This document shows, in pieces, positions 39,639-52,889 of a stretch of DNA of 64,000 bases (the stretch's first letter is position 1; each line of letters begins with the position of its first letter). The stretch covers positions 3,366,001-3,430,000 of the forward strand of contig OX387201.1 in NCBI GenBank assembly GCA_947561715.1, read 5' to 3'. The translations under genes and the position numbers were made by a program. This DNA comes from Ascidia mentula. Lineage: Eukaryota; Chordata; Ascidiacea; Phlebobranchia; Ascidiidae. The notes under the pieces were generated by a model. It made no database searches. It saw only the letters and a list, made by a program, of their open reading frames with translations, and was not told the DNA's origin.

Positions 39639-41210
39639 TGACAAATCACGATAATCTAACTAAATGCAACTTTTTATTGTGTTGTAAAATGTCAAAAATT
39701 CATGGAAACAAAATGAGAAGTCAGATTTTCGCCACATTTACGTATTGTTTTAAAAGTAAACGCCCTAATTATTGCACTTCTATGTGTTGTTCATCACCTC
39801 TCCCTTTTATACAACTTGTTTATTCTCTCGTTTTCAGTATTTCATAGATTTTGATCGAAAATCCAGGTCGCCTTTTATATGTATTCAATATTCAAATCGT
39901 GACCACATACTGCCTTAAAAGTTGTTTCTAACAATTCCACTTTTACATTGCGGCTCATTTATCACGTACGTGTGACTTTCGATTCCATGTGCTGCACGTT
40001 GCAGTATTATATGAGGTACCATTTTTTCACCAAGATGTGCAAAACCTTTTGATGATAGGTTACCGTTTTCTTGCCAGTTACACTCTCGAAAAATTTGTAA
40101 TAGATTTCAATTCGATATTTTAGCCAAAGGTCATATAATCTGCAACTTCGTACTCATGAGAATCATAGAAAAAATTATTGGTACCGAATATAAAAGCTGT
40201 AATATAAAAGCTTATTAGCTCTAGTCTTTGTACTTAAAAATATTACTTTCACCAAGACACGAAACCAATTGATGTTTAAATTTGGTCCTTCCAATATAAA
40301 AGCCTAACATACTGACTGATCAACTTGATGCGTACACTTGAACTCTTATCATTTACACAATTGGAGCTTTGGAGGCGTCAACATTAGAAAGTGCTCTGGC
40401 AAGATTTCGAGCTGTTTCCCCAAGGGGTGCCAAATTTCCTTTATCTTTTGCATTCAGAGGCGCAAGTGTATTGTAGAAAAAAGTCACCTTGTATCACAAA
40501 CATTTAACCAAATGTTATTAAATTACACAAGGCAGCTACATCAGGTGAAGTCAGTGGGCAGCTACACCAGGTGAAGTCAGTGGGCAGCTACACCAGGTGA
40601 ACCTACACATTTCCGTTAACTGATCCACAAAGATCTAAAACCTGCATGTGGTTTATTGGACTGTGACCAACGTCATCAGAAAGTGAGGCCGTTAAAATGT
40701 GCGTTGTTGCGTTGTTTTGGGGGGCTTTGGACTGACGCGATAATGAGTCCATTTATGCCATTGTGTTGTATACCGGCATCAGCTTGATTTGGTTGGTTTG
40801 CCAAGTGCATTGGTTGATTAAGTGCCTGTAACGTTGTAAATGGCGTCACTCGCTATATATTATTATTTTGTTATACGTACGCTGGGCGCGGACATACGTA
40901 GGCTACATATTGTCCATCAAATGATGCGCACAGTATCGATTGTCGGGTTTAATTTTTATCTTTGATGTGATTTTCATGTAATATATTATACGACACAATC
41001 ATCATGTGTCTAGTGTCTGGCATTACTCAAATACACCAGAGTAGGTCTTTGTCATCAAACATAAATGTCACAATTCATTATGTTTTGTGCAGTTGAACTC
41101 TGTGGTGGTTTTAGACAGTAACTTCAATCGGAGTAATTTAGCAAGAACAATATATAAAATTGTACTCTGTTGAGCAAGGTTGCTGTTACGAGTAAAAATC
41201 AGCCACAAGC
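39639..41210. other. Intergenic between TDH and RCC1
   Basis: AT-rich, with no gene recognised apart from the short tandem repeat listed separately. It holds the TDH 3' end and the RCC1 promoter region. Confidence 0.5.
40530..40600. repeat. 25-bp tandem repeat, nearly three copies
   Basis: Unit gcagctacaccaggtgaagt followed by cagtg, repeated head to tail with one base difference in the first copy. Confidence 0.9.
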
Positions 41211-44200
41211 ATGGTTGCCAAAACCACAAGAAATCGAAATCAAGCAAGGAAAAATGTGCCACCCCAAAAGACTACAGTTAATGGACCAGGTTATTACGTA
41301 ATATATACTATCAAAAAAGAGTAGAATCTTATTTACACTGATTGTTTTTTGGTTGTTAATAGCATTGCATTCACTGTTTTAACTTAGTGTTGGTAATTTA
41401 TGTGTTGTCTTTTTCAGAGAAAAAGTCCTTGAAAAGACCACTGTCTTCAACGTCAGCTAAAGACAAAACTGAGCAATCCACCAAGAAGCCAAGATTGAGT
41501 GGTAAGCTTTCCACATTTTTTTGTATGTTTGGCAACATCCATCAACTTGAAATGTTCAAGTAAAATGACCAGTGATGTCCTGACTATATCTCACTAAGTG
41601 TGTCACATATGTTACAGAACTATTTCACTTTCGTTTTTTTATATTGGGATTCTTTCTTGTAAGTATATGGTAATGGTGTAAACTTGTCCCCAAAAAAGAC
41701 CGTTTGACAAAGTGGCGTATCTAGTAGCATATAGCATAAAATTAGATTAGTACAAGAATTAGAGCTTACTCCGTTTTTCCAAATTAGATTAGAATTAATG
41801 GCATTTTCCACTAAACACCAAAGACTTAGAATCTGGTATTCTTTTTGAAGTTCTGTATGAATTGGACACTACACCAAGTGGACAGCTTCTGACGCTTGGA
41901 CAAGGTGATGTGGGGCAGTTGGGACTGGGCGAGGAAATTATGTCTAGGAAGAAGCCTGCAATTGTTGGTGATCTGTCAGACAATCCCATGATCAAGATAG
42001 CAGCAGGTGGAATGCATACTATTTGTCTTACAAATGACAATAAGGTGGGTATCCAGCATTTTTTTTTCAAAAATATTCAGATGGTGCCAACACAGAAAAG
42101 AATGTGGTTCTGCCAACTCCAAATACCTTCAATCTATATTTAGTTGAATCGAGAACAAACCGAACACTTCAAAATGTACTGATCTACTGGCATAAACGTA
42201 CTGGCAAAAACCGAACACTTATATATTGACATCATTAATTTTATAATCTGTCATGCAAACACTTACCAATATTGCTGTATTTACAGTTGGTACTTCACTG
42301 TAGCAATTGACCATTGGCATGCTGACTGTAAGATTGTCTGTCAATATTTTGAATCAGTGATCACATATTAAATGATCCTAAAAATATTGAAATATGTCCT
42401 CTGTATGTTCAGTCTCAGTCTGGCACATCCATACTAGGAATTTGTTGTGCTTGCAAAGTCTTTTTTAAAATTTTGTAAAGTAATATTTGTTTGTCCAATT
42501 CTGTGTCTGTAGATTTATAGTTTTGGCTGCAATGATGAATTTGCCCTTGGAAGAATAACAAATGATGATGACACTGAATATGAACCGGGAAAAGTTGGTA
42601 AGAATTGTGGAATTAGTGAATCTTTGTCTTTGTGTTCCATTGTGTAAATAATGCTAAAATCTTTCGTTTAGATTGGCCGTTCAGCCAAAGCAAAGTTGTG
42701 CATATTACTGCGGGGGACAGTCATTCGGCCGCTCTGACAAGTGATGGAAGTGTATTTGTCTGGGGTTGTTTCAGGGTAAGATTAAATGTTTTTGTTGTTG
42801 TGACTATGAACAAAATGGTCCAAATTATTTGGTATTGCTAAGACGGTGCATTCAAGTCATGAAAGAAGCAAAATGTTCAACTTTAAGTATTAAGTGAAAC
42901 TAACGGAAGTTTCAAATTGCAGTCGGCTGATTTATTAGTAATCTTGAAAAATCGATTTCGCCTGGACGGGCATCCTCAGTTTCTTATTCAAATAGAATCT
43001 TGTTCATGTTCAACTTTATTTTGACCAATAAAATAAATCATAAACACCATAAATATTAGCAGTGTGCCGTTTACTCTCTTATGATAGTTTTATTGTCTTG
43101 CAGGACAGCCATGGCAAGCTGGGTCTAATACGACAAGGCGAAGACTGCAAGTGTCCTACAAGACTGGATGCCATGAAGGATTCTGTAGTGAGCATAGCAT
43201 CAGGAAATGATCACATTGTGATGGTATCGGCTGCTGGCAAGGTAGGATCGAGCTACTTCTGGAATTCATGTGATGTGTTTGTCTTATTTTTATACAATCC
43301 TATGTTTTTCTAAAGGTTTTCACATTTGGCTGTGCTGAACAAGGTCAGCTTGGAAGGGTTGCGAGATACTTTGCTGACCGAGGGGGAAGAAGGACTTCTG
43401 GTATGCTATCATAACATTTATAGTTATATAAGTTGCAGTTAATAGCCCAAGCTTCAGTAGAAAAGATTAATGCACTAATGTGTAAAGAATAGGGTATGTG
43501 TAGGTACAGAACAGCTGCTCCAGCTAATCCATATAGATTTCAGAATTTTTTGGTAATACTTTTGATTTTGTTGTAGAACAACTTGAAACTGAGGAAGTGG
43601 ATTGTGAGCTTAGAGGTATTACAAAAGTTGACAGTACAACGTTTGAATTTATTTATATAAGTGTGAGAAACAGCATAGCTTCCTTTACCCACAGAGCTTA
43701 ACAAAGCAGACTTCAGTGTATGGTTTAATTTAGTTAAGACTCTTGTATTTTCATTGTACTCAAAGGTTATTGTTTAAGGATAGTCTGAAGTTTAAATGAC
43801 CAGTTTTTCAACAAACAAAATTTTTCAGACCTCCGCTATGTATTTTTATAACAGATTCTTGTGGTAGGATTGTGGCATCACAGATGCTGTCCAAGCCATT
43901 TTACAACTAAAAGTCATTAGGCATGTTTTTTTACCCTTTGCATTGATCTTCATAGGATCCCTCCTGCGTCCTTGCAAAGTGAGCATACCCCGAGTACAAC
44001 GAACCCGACCGGCAATCGTCCAGGCCTTCTGTGGAGCTTACTCAACCTGGGTTGTTGATGAGGAAGGGAATGTGTTCGGTTTCGGACTCAATAACTACAA
44101 CCAACTAGGTTTGTATCCTAAGTGTTAATGCCTCTCCTCTCATTTCTAAAGACATTGCCGAAAACACAGATCTGTGCAATTACATCAAGATTGAATGTTT

Positions 44201-45699
44201 GACTGTGTATTGTTAGTTTAAACCAAATTGCGATCGGGAATTGGTATTTAGTGGACGCTAAAATGCTTCATATACACCACTGCAATGTCATACAGTAAGC
44301 TAATTCATTTTTGAATATATCCTTAAAGGATTACCGGATGGCGAGAATCGTTATCTCCCGGAGCTTGTACCCAGTTTGTCGGACATGAAACTTAAACAAA
44401 TAGCAGCGGGTCAGCACCATACTTTGTGCCTCAGTCAGGAAGGTTGGTACAAATTTGTGTGCTACGATTTGAGGTGTATGAAAGTTAACGTGTGGTAAAT
44501 TTCGCCACCAATTAGTATGAACCATTATGATGGATCTACGTAGTCTTGGAATAAAAAGAACCACACTCCTTATGTGTTGGTATCACCTTTTAACAACATA
44601 AACAAACAGAGTTATGAAGGTGCAACTTTCCAAAGCTACCAACACTCGCACTAAGAAAACTGTTTCTTGCTTAAAAATAATGTTAGGTTACATCACGTTG
44701 TGTGTTCGTATACAGGCAAAGTGTCGGTCCTCGGTCGTGGGGACTACGGGCGTTTGGGTTTGGGCGAAGGCGTCGAACAGGCAGACGAACTTACCGAAAT
44801 CACAGGACTTGAAAACGTGGCGTCCATTGCCGCAAATGGCTGTGTGTCGTTCGCAGTTGATAAAGACGGTGAGTATTCTTTTCACAATTCAGTGTTGTTT
44901 TGTAAGTTAGTTTGGATGGAATTATTCATCAATATTTAACTGACTACGATTTGACGTAGTTTTTCATGTTACCAACAACCCTTAGTTGTTTTACAAGTTG
45001 TTATTGAAACCGAAAACTTTCGTAAAATTTCATCCCGAATGCGTTGAACTTGCTTATTACGCCCACAATAGCAGACCGACTGCCCTGTACAGAAATATGT
45101 TTCAGTTTAGTTCAATTTATGCCTCATGATGGCAGTGGTTTCAAATAGAGTTTCACGACGCAATGGCGTGTCGTTACAACAACGCTTGGGCGTCACAAGC
45201 CTACTTACATAGCATTCACGGAGTATTCCTGCATTAAAGAAGTAGCTTTAGTTTGCTTGACATATTGTACTCTGTGCCGCTGTAGTCATCAGCTATACTG
45301 CAGTGACAAGAATGTAAGGTTTTAAAATTTAAATGCGCAAGTTTAAAAAACGTTGCAATGTTTGTGAATTACTACATTGTGTTAAGTGCGAGTGCGTCGC
45401 CGCTGGTGAAAGTTGGGAATCACGGTGTTATGACAACCTTTCAAAAAATTTTTTCAAAACTTGGCGCACGTAACCTTTTTCAGCCGATCTTCATTAACAA
45501 TCTGTTTGGTTCAGGTGTTGGCTACGGATGGGGAATTGGCACCAACTTACAGCTGACCACGGGTGACGAGGATGACGTATGGGAACCAACTAAACTTTCT
45601 GGGCGAAATTTGGAGAACCGCAAGGTGGCGCAAGTGGACTGCGGTGGGCAACACACCGTCATTATCGCGTCTGAGACCAAAGTTGAGAACGAGGGTTGA
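41211..45699 (+). CDS. RCC1: Regulator of chromosome condensation, Ran guanine-exchange factor
   Basis: Exons 41211-41289, 41418-41501, 41851-42044, 42513-42597, 42672-42775, 43104-43241, 43316-43400, 43577-43615, 43956-44108, 44329-44442, 44716-44868 and 45515-45699 give 470 residues. RCC1 is the chromatin-bound exchange factor that charges Ran with GTP in the nucleus. The N-terminal 54 residues are Lys/Arg-rich, as in RCC1 proteins where this part carries the nuclear localisation signal and DNA contact. Seven-bladed propeller repeats follow, with motifs [69 protein letters not shown]-like [23 protein letters not shown] and [10 protein letters not shown]. The 39-nt exon at 43577 ([13 protein letters not shown]) has good splice sites and keeps frame, but it adds residues in an inter-repeat loop and could be alternative. 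The third exon's acceptor (ttgaag) is the least certain. Confidence 0.95.
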
Positions 45700-48434
45700 T
45701 GTTTCGAGCGACAGTTTAAAGCGTTATGGTGGCAATGTAGGTAATTTGTGTGTGCGATTTCTGCCAATTGGTTTCCTTTGGCCTGGCTATTTACAAGTTA
45801 TGGCGATCCGCTTGTCGTAGCTTTTTGGAAAAAGATCATCCACTGTCGCCAGCACAATGTGTGTTGGTTGGTTCGAACCAACTTATCTTATAGCTCTTCG
45901 CCAGATACACGTTTTACCACACGCTTTGACCCGAGTTTAAGGGAAAGCACGTTCTAATCAAATCTTGACGCATTTCCCATCAGCTCAAATTTGCCGCAAT
46001 TTGATTAGTTGAGCACTGACCCGGCGGGATGGACGTTAACCGGGTTTTTCCTCTTCGTTTTTTGCTTCACGCCTTTTTTGCATTTTAAGACGCCCCACTT
46101 TTATGACTCGCCTTTTTACTGCAAAGCAAGGCAGCTCAGAATGTACGTTATTCAGTCTCTATTTCCATGGCAAGTTGCATTATTTGCGGGTCATTTTCTT
46201 GCTTGCGAGTGACCAATATTTAATTGTAAAATCGTCAGTACCTCGGAGTATTTAAATCTCCTTTGCTGATTTGGTTGGGCTTTCTTGCAGCCAAACTATA
46301 TGCAAACATTTTTGAATGCTAACTTTTTATCGTATTGACAATAAAGTTGCGTTTTTCTCTATTTCTTGAAATGCTTTACTATATTGTTGTTGTGGTTGTG
46401 GAATGGGCTGGGAATATTTTTTTGGAACATTAAAAAAAAAATTAAATTTAGTGAACCTTCGTGAGCAACAAATGGGCTTTTTGAATTCAAGGTTCTCTTT
46501 AGTTTCCAAGGGCGTTGCGTAACGAATAAAACAAACAAAAAAGAGTTTTTTTAAAAAAAATGTAGGCAATTAACAAGTCAAAATCTGCCTTTTGCGACTG
46601 AAAAATGTAAACTTACATTAAACGTCCTAGAGGTTATGATTGAGGCGTAGCAAAATGCATCGCATGCAAAAAAGTTTGAAAACCACTGCCATACACCATG
46701 AATAAACCAACTATACGGCAGTCATCCAAACCCTAGCCATCCGTGAGGACCCCACACGACTAAGGCACAATACCCCAGTTTTGCCAAGCAGAGAGTGGTA
46801 TCTGGAAACGATTTTTTGTATTGTGACGTCACAAAGTCTACCCTTCGAAGGTCCTGGGGGCAACCACAACACGTTGGGCGGGTACGGGTCAAACAACTGT
46901 GTTTACTTCGGGGTTTGCGTGTCTGCTATCCAAACTTTTCAGTTCTGGTATGCCCGCACGATGCTTTGTGCGGTTGCGGACAATTACCATCGAAGAAAAG
47001 TGGACAATCAGGGCCTATATCTGTTGCGAAAACAAAAGATACTGTGAGGCACTATTAGCATCTTTCGGAACGAAAATATCAGGAAATCCAATCAAACTAT
47101 GTCATTTTATGCCTGGCAACAAAAATAGCAGTATATGTCATTTTATGATTTTTTTTCTATAATAATTGACACCGACTTCTCGTTCTTGAAGTCCAATCAT
47201 CGTTGCTTCCTCAATTGTAGCGAACTATGCACTCCAAGATCAAGCAACACAAATATTTCAAGTTGTACCAATTATACGTCACATCGGTCTTTGTAAAGGT
47301 CAAATATGTATTTTTCTGCCTGCGTTCCCAACACGGATGCCATATATTTTTTCACTACCAGCAGGGTATGGTTTGTTTACTAGATACCGATCAACAGACA
47401 ACGGAGCAAGGTTATTCAATGAACGAGAAAGATTACCCGTTTCGCACAATAGAATCCGTCATTGTCATGTTATAATATTATTATCGTCGGCTTACTACGC
47501 TCACACCGGTTCAGCCACGCTCGCCCATATCTACCTTTACAAGCATACTCAATCTGCGTGTATATAATGGCTGAATCGTGATGTGGTATGAATAGCTATC
47601 AGAAAAAGGCACCGCACATGTGGGGAGATGCTTCCAATTATTATTAGCGTCGCCGGTGATTTGGTTAAGCAAGCGAGCGTTCCTGGCGCGGTCCCAGAAG
47701 ACGTAAAGATCGTGTGAGGTTTAACGCCTGTAGTCCTTTCGCTATTAGCATCAGCGCGTGCAACCTTCGTATAAAGAGGAGTCGAATTACTCAGGCCAAA
47801 GCGGTGCAAGTGGTCACGACCCCAAAGCTGCCTGATGAAAAGAGCACGCAAAATTAAGGGTTGCGAAGTTTCAATTCTACGACATGTGGCGATGAGTTCC
47901 AGACAGGCGGCGAGAGAGGCGATCGCTCGATATTAAGAGCAATGCAAGTATACCGAAATTTTATTTTCGTCCGTGCCTAAAATACACAGGGCGGGAAAAG
48001 TTTCTGGGCTTTCCAGTGCGAGTCGAAAACATGTAATTGTTGAGTTTATAGTTCCTATACCAGGAAGCCTAGATAGGTTGTCTGCGCCACCGTGGCAACC
48101 TATAGGAAAATGAGTTCCAATTTTCGACACATGAAAGGTAGCCTGTGCAACGTCGAAACCATTAACAAGTACAGCCAGGCAGAACAAATGGCAGCCAATG
48201 AAGCTAAATAATGGGGCTGCAAATATGTAATCGCTAAAACAAGTAGGCGGACAAAAGATAGAGTTACAGGCATACTAGTTAACATTTATTAACAGTGATG
48301 TATAAACCTCAAACACGACGAACTCATAACTTATTTATTTGGCTTGTCAGTACAAAATTAACTCCGTTTGTTATTTTTCCCAGAATATTTTTCTGCAGTG
48401 TTGTATCAGGGTACGTTTTTCTGACTGTCTCAAA
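45700..48434. other. Intergenic, RCC1 3' end then no recognised gene
   Basis: A polyadenylation signal aataaa occurs at 46340-46345, some 640 bases after the RCC1 stop. Several overlapping open frames of 60-100 codons at 46.7-48.2 kb on both strands show no domains or shared splice logic, and I do not call them. Confidence 0.45.
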
Positions 48435-51400
48435 ATGTCTTCGAGTATTTTGTTGTTTTGCTTTATCCTTGGTAAGTTTTGCTCGTTGTTTGTAGTGTGC
48501 AATTGGTCTGGAAGTAAATCAAGAGTTAGGTGCCATTAGTGGAGTTCAATATTGTAAAAATTCATGCCATTTCTCCATACTCTGCTTATCACGGGTGTTA
48601 AGTTAACTCAAAATTCATTTTGCACCATTAAAATTTGACACTTGGGTTAGTGTGATTCGCTTCAACGCCAACATTTCCGATCCAATGTTTAGACGTACTT
48701 TCTTTAAGAGGCCTGCGGAACTAAACTGTTTTAAAGCGGGTCGGTTTCCTCAAAATCGTCGTAAAACCAACCTAAAATAAGTGGATATTAGAACTAATTT
48801 TAAAAACGCTGTTGCGCCAATTTCTATATTACTCCATTTCCTTGTTGCATGTGCCTTACGTCAAAATGCTGCCAAGTGATATACAGAAAGCAAACGCGTG
48901 TTTTTGGTTTTTTGAAACATGCAACAGATATTTCCAACGTCGTCTTCTTCCCCCAATGGTACAGATACGGGCACCACGCAACCAATAGCTGCGGTTAAAT
49001 AATAAATGTGCTTTTGAAATTGTAGCGTTATGTAAACCGTTTTGAAAACAGCGATAAACAAGTCAAATTGAATGCCGACAATCGAATTTAAATTTAAATC
49101 CATTAACCTTTTCAGCACGGGCGAGCATGACCAAACGAAATAGCAATGTCAGGTTTGCTTTAGAAAGATCAACAAACGAACGAATGTGTGTGGGCGAACA
49201 ACGCGGTTTCATATTTTTGTTTTGGGAAAACCCGTTGAGTTAATACTAACAGGTCTACTCCTGCCCAAAAGTTTTTAAATAAGAACAAAAGATGAAAAAA
49301 TGCTACGCGATCATGACAGCCTGAAAAACGTAGTGCGTAGTTTCTGTTTGTACAAGCCTTATGCGCAGTCCCCTTCTCCACACTGGAACTATGGGTGTTG
49401 TTGCGTCAAACGGGTTTGAACATTGCCGTGCCGTTTTATTAATGGAACTTCAGAAGAATTAATCAAACCATCACGATAATATTGAAAAATTCCTCACAAA
49501 CATGTTAGATATGCGATGAACGCCTGTGGTCTCCTCAAACAATAACGATGTTTTTGCATACAAAGGTTCCATCCTGAACATTGGTACCGCAGCCACCACC
49601 ATGTTTCCGACCGCAACAGGTAATGCTTACCTTCATGTATTGTTTGATACGCGTGCCTTTTTGCTGTAAGCTGAGCAAAGCACATTGGTTAAAACTAACC
49701 AATGTTACCATTTTGTTGTAGAAATTGCAACAAATGGAACGACCAACTCATCTTTCCAGGAAGTGACGACAACTCCAATCCCAAACCCAACCTACACAAG
49801 CGCAGGTGAACGTTTGTTGAGGGAAAACGACTGGGGATGAGCTTAATACCATAGAAACCAAATTAGAAACCCTTTTTTGAACAACAATGTCTTCGGGTTG
49901 TTTTTATCGATTTTGTTTATGTTTGAAGGTGCCAACACGACGTCACAGGGCAACACAACAACCACAATAATGGAGACGACAATTCTTTATGGAACCACGA
50001 CCAACGTGGACGAAGGTAAACGACGTTTGGTTAGTGGATGCGCGAGAGGTTGAATACATGAACAACCTGACAAACAAAATGACATTGTCACTAATAAAAC
50101 CATAATAAAACCATACCAAAAGGTTTTCCAATCAGGCCCATGTCACGATTTGCATATCACGGTCCGCATGAAACGAACTTTGACGTGATAAATGCTTGAA
50201 AAACGTTTACAGCTTGTGATTTTCAGAAATAGATAAATGCAATGTATACTTAGTCAAATGCATTTTTTGCATCTACTGCAGTTGTTATTGATTTACAACA
50301 AAAGCCTGTCTTGGTGTGATTTCACGTTGTTATCGCAGGGGTTCGTAAAACTTCTAGGCTCGTGGCACATCTAAACCCGCTTCACGGCGCACAAGTTGAA
50401 AAACCCTTTATTATCGTCGCATTAGAGTATTTTGCAGTTTTACAAAAAATTTATGACATGGACGTATGTTCTGCAACGCAGGAACAACGCTAGGAAATGC
50501 AGAAGGTTCTGCATCCGGTATGGAAGCGAACAACTCAACTACTACACCTGGAGCAACAAATGCATCTGACACATCAACAACCACATTTTCGCCCGTTACT
50601 TCAACAGAAGTAACTACAACAGCAAATGCAACTTCTGGGCGAAACGCTTTTTCAGCAGTTAATGAAACAAACACAACACCTCAACAAACAGAAGCATTCA
50701 CAACCTCAACATTAGCAAAAAACACAACAACAGCAGAGACAACAGGAGCATCTACAACCTCAATATTAGCAACAAACACACCAACAGCACAGACAACAGA
50801 AGCATCTGCAACCTCAACATTAGCAACAAACACAACAACAGCAGGGGCAACAGAAGCATCCACAACCTCAACATTATCAATAAACACAACAACAGAGACA
50901 ACAGAAGCATCCAAAACCTCAACATTAGCAACAAACACACCAACAGCAGACTCAGCAGAGGAATCTGCAACCTCAACAGAAGCATCAAACGCAACATCAG
51001 CTCAGACTACAGAAGTAGCCACAATTTCTCCTGGAGAAAACACAAATGCCGCAGGTGTTACTGACACATTTGCAACAGGAGCTACAGAGGCATCAACATC
51101 TGTAGCGGGAGCAACAACAGCAGGAACAACAGAGGCATCCACAACTGTAGCAGTAGGGACAAACGCAACTACAGCAAGAGCTACAGAAGCATCCACAACT
51201 GCAGCAGGAGGGACAAACGCAACTACAGCAGGGGTAACAGAGGCAACAAACGCAACTGCAGACATGTTTGCAATAGGAGCTACAGAGGCATCAACATCTG
51301 TAGCGGGAGCAACAAACGCAACAACAGCAGGAACAACAGAGGCATCCACAACTGTAGCAGTAGGGACAAACGCAACTGCAGCAGGAGCAACAGAAGCATC

Positions 51401-52889
51401 CTCAACTGCAGCAGGAAGGACAAACACAACTACAGCAGGGGTAACAGAGGCAACAAACGCAACTGCAGACACATTTGCAGCAGGAGCTACAGATGCATCC
51501 ACAACTGTAGCAGCAGGAGCAACGGAGTCATCAACATCTGCAGCAGCAGGAGCTACAGATGCATCCACAACTGCAGCAGGAGGGACAAACGCAACTACAG
51601 CAGAGGTAACAGAGGCAACAAACGCAACTGCAGACATGTTTGCAACAGGAGCTACAGATGCATCCACAACTGTAGCGGGAGCAACAAACGCAACAACAGC
51701 AGGAACAACAGAGGCATCCACAACTGTAGCAGTAGGGACAAACGCAACTACAGCAGGAGCAACAGAAGCATCCTCAACTGCAGCAGAAGGGACAAACACA
51801 ACTACAGCAGGGGTAACAGAGGCAACAAACGCAACTGCAGACACATTTGCAGCAGGAGCTACAGATGCATCCACAACTGTAGCAGCAGGAGCAACGGAGT
51901 CATCAACATCTGCAGCAGCAGGAGCTACAGATGCATCCACAACTGCAGCAGCAGGAGCTACAGATGCATCCACAACTGCAGCAGCAGGAGCAGGAGCAAC
52001 GGATGCATTAACAACAGCAGCAGCAGGAGCAACGGGTGCATCCACAACTGCAGCAGCAGGAGCAACAGGTGCATTAACAACAGCAGCAGCAGGAGGAGCT
52101 ACAGATGCATCCACAACTGCAGCAGCAGGAGCAACGGATGCATCCACAACTGCATCAGCGGGAGCTACAGATGCATCCACAACTGCAGCAGCAGGAGCAA
52201 CGGGTGCATCAACATCTGCAGCAGCAGGAGCAACAGATGCATCCACAACTGCAGCAGCAGGAGCAACAGATGCATCCACATCTGCAGCAGCAGGAGCTAC
52301 AGATGCATCAACATCTGCAGCAGCAGGAGCTACAGATGCATCAACATCTGCAGCAGCAGGAGCAACAGATGCATCCACAACTGCAGCAGCAGGAGCAACG
52401 GATGCATCAACATCTGCAGCAGCAGGAGCAACAGATGCATCAACATCTGCAGCAGCAGGAGCAACGGATGCATCAACATCTGCAGCAGCAGGAGCAACAG
52501 ATGCATCAACATCTGCAGCAGCAGGAGCTACAGATGCATCAACATCTGCAGCAGCAGGAGCAACGGATGCATCAACATCTGCAGCAGCAGGAGCAACAGA
52601 TGCATCAACATCTGCAGCAGCAGGAGCTACAGATGCATCAACATCTGCAGCAGCAGGAGCAACGGATGCATCAACATCTGCAGCAGCAGGAGCTAGTAGT
52701 ACAAATGCCACAGACACAACAACATCATCCACAACAACGTCAACTTCCACTACTACAACTACACCAACCACAACGACCACGCCCTCAACCACATCTGATT
52801 CGCAAGCAACTCACTTTGAAAAAAGTTGCACGTTTTATTTTAGTTGCATTTTCTTTGTGCTGTATTGCTCGTTCACATTGTTCACATAG
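48435..52889 (+). CDS. Secreted or GPI-anchored Ala/Thr/Ser-rich mucin-like protein
   Basis: Exons 48435-48471, 49566-49619, 49722-49805, 49929-50015 and 50482-52889 join through phase-1 introns throughout. The first exon encodes MSSSILLFCFILG, which with the start of the second forms a signal peptide. The middle exons are short Thr/Asn-rich modules, each multiple-of-three in length, so any could be skipped without frame loss. The last exon, about 2.4 kb, is almost wholly Thr/Ser/Ala/Gly repeats, expected to be densely O-glycosylated. It ends in a poly-Thr stretch followed by CTFYFSCIFFVLYCSFTLF and a stop, a hydrophobic tail of the GPI-signal type. There are no globular domains. The likely role is an extracellular coat or stalk. 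It shares architecture, but not clearly sequence, with the LU-mucin stalk at 6-10 kb. The second exon's acceptor is weak. Confidence 0.75.
51060..52692 (+). repeat. Nested coding minisatellites in the mucin exon
   Basis: From about 51060 to 51950 a compound unit of several hundred bases (TEASTTVAVGTNATTAG, TEATNATAD and related blocks) is repeated about three times. From about 51950 to 52692 a simple 30-bp unit (gcagcaggagcaacagatgc plus atcaacatct) is tandemly repeated about 24 times, encoding AAGATDASTS. Every unit is a multiple of three, so copy number can change without frameshift. Confidence 0.88.

Noticed and set aside
46711..47162. Cluster of overlapping 60-90-codon frames on both strands
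   Set aside because: Mutually overlapping frames of similar length with no family similarity are expected by chance in this locally GC-richer stretch.
51002..52792. Long minus-strand frame (596 codons) and an alternative plus-strand Gln/His-rich frame (52105-52926) over the second mucin
   Set aside because: Both are by-products of the 30-bp repeat, which lacks stops in several frames. The frame with signal peptide, phase-consistent exons and hydrophobic tail is the real one.
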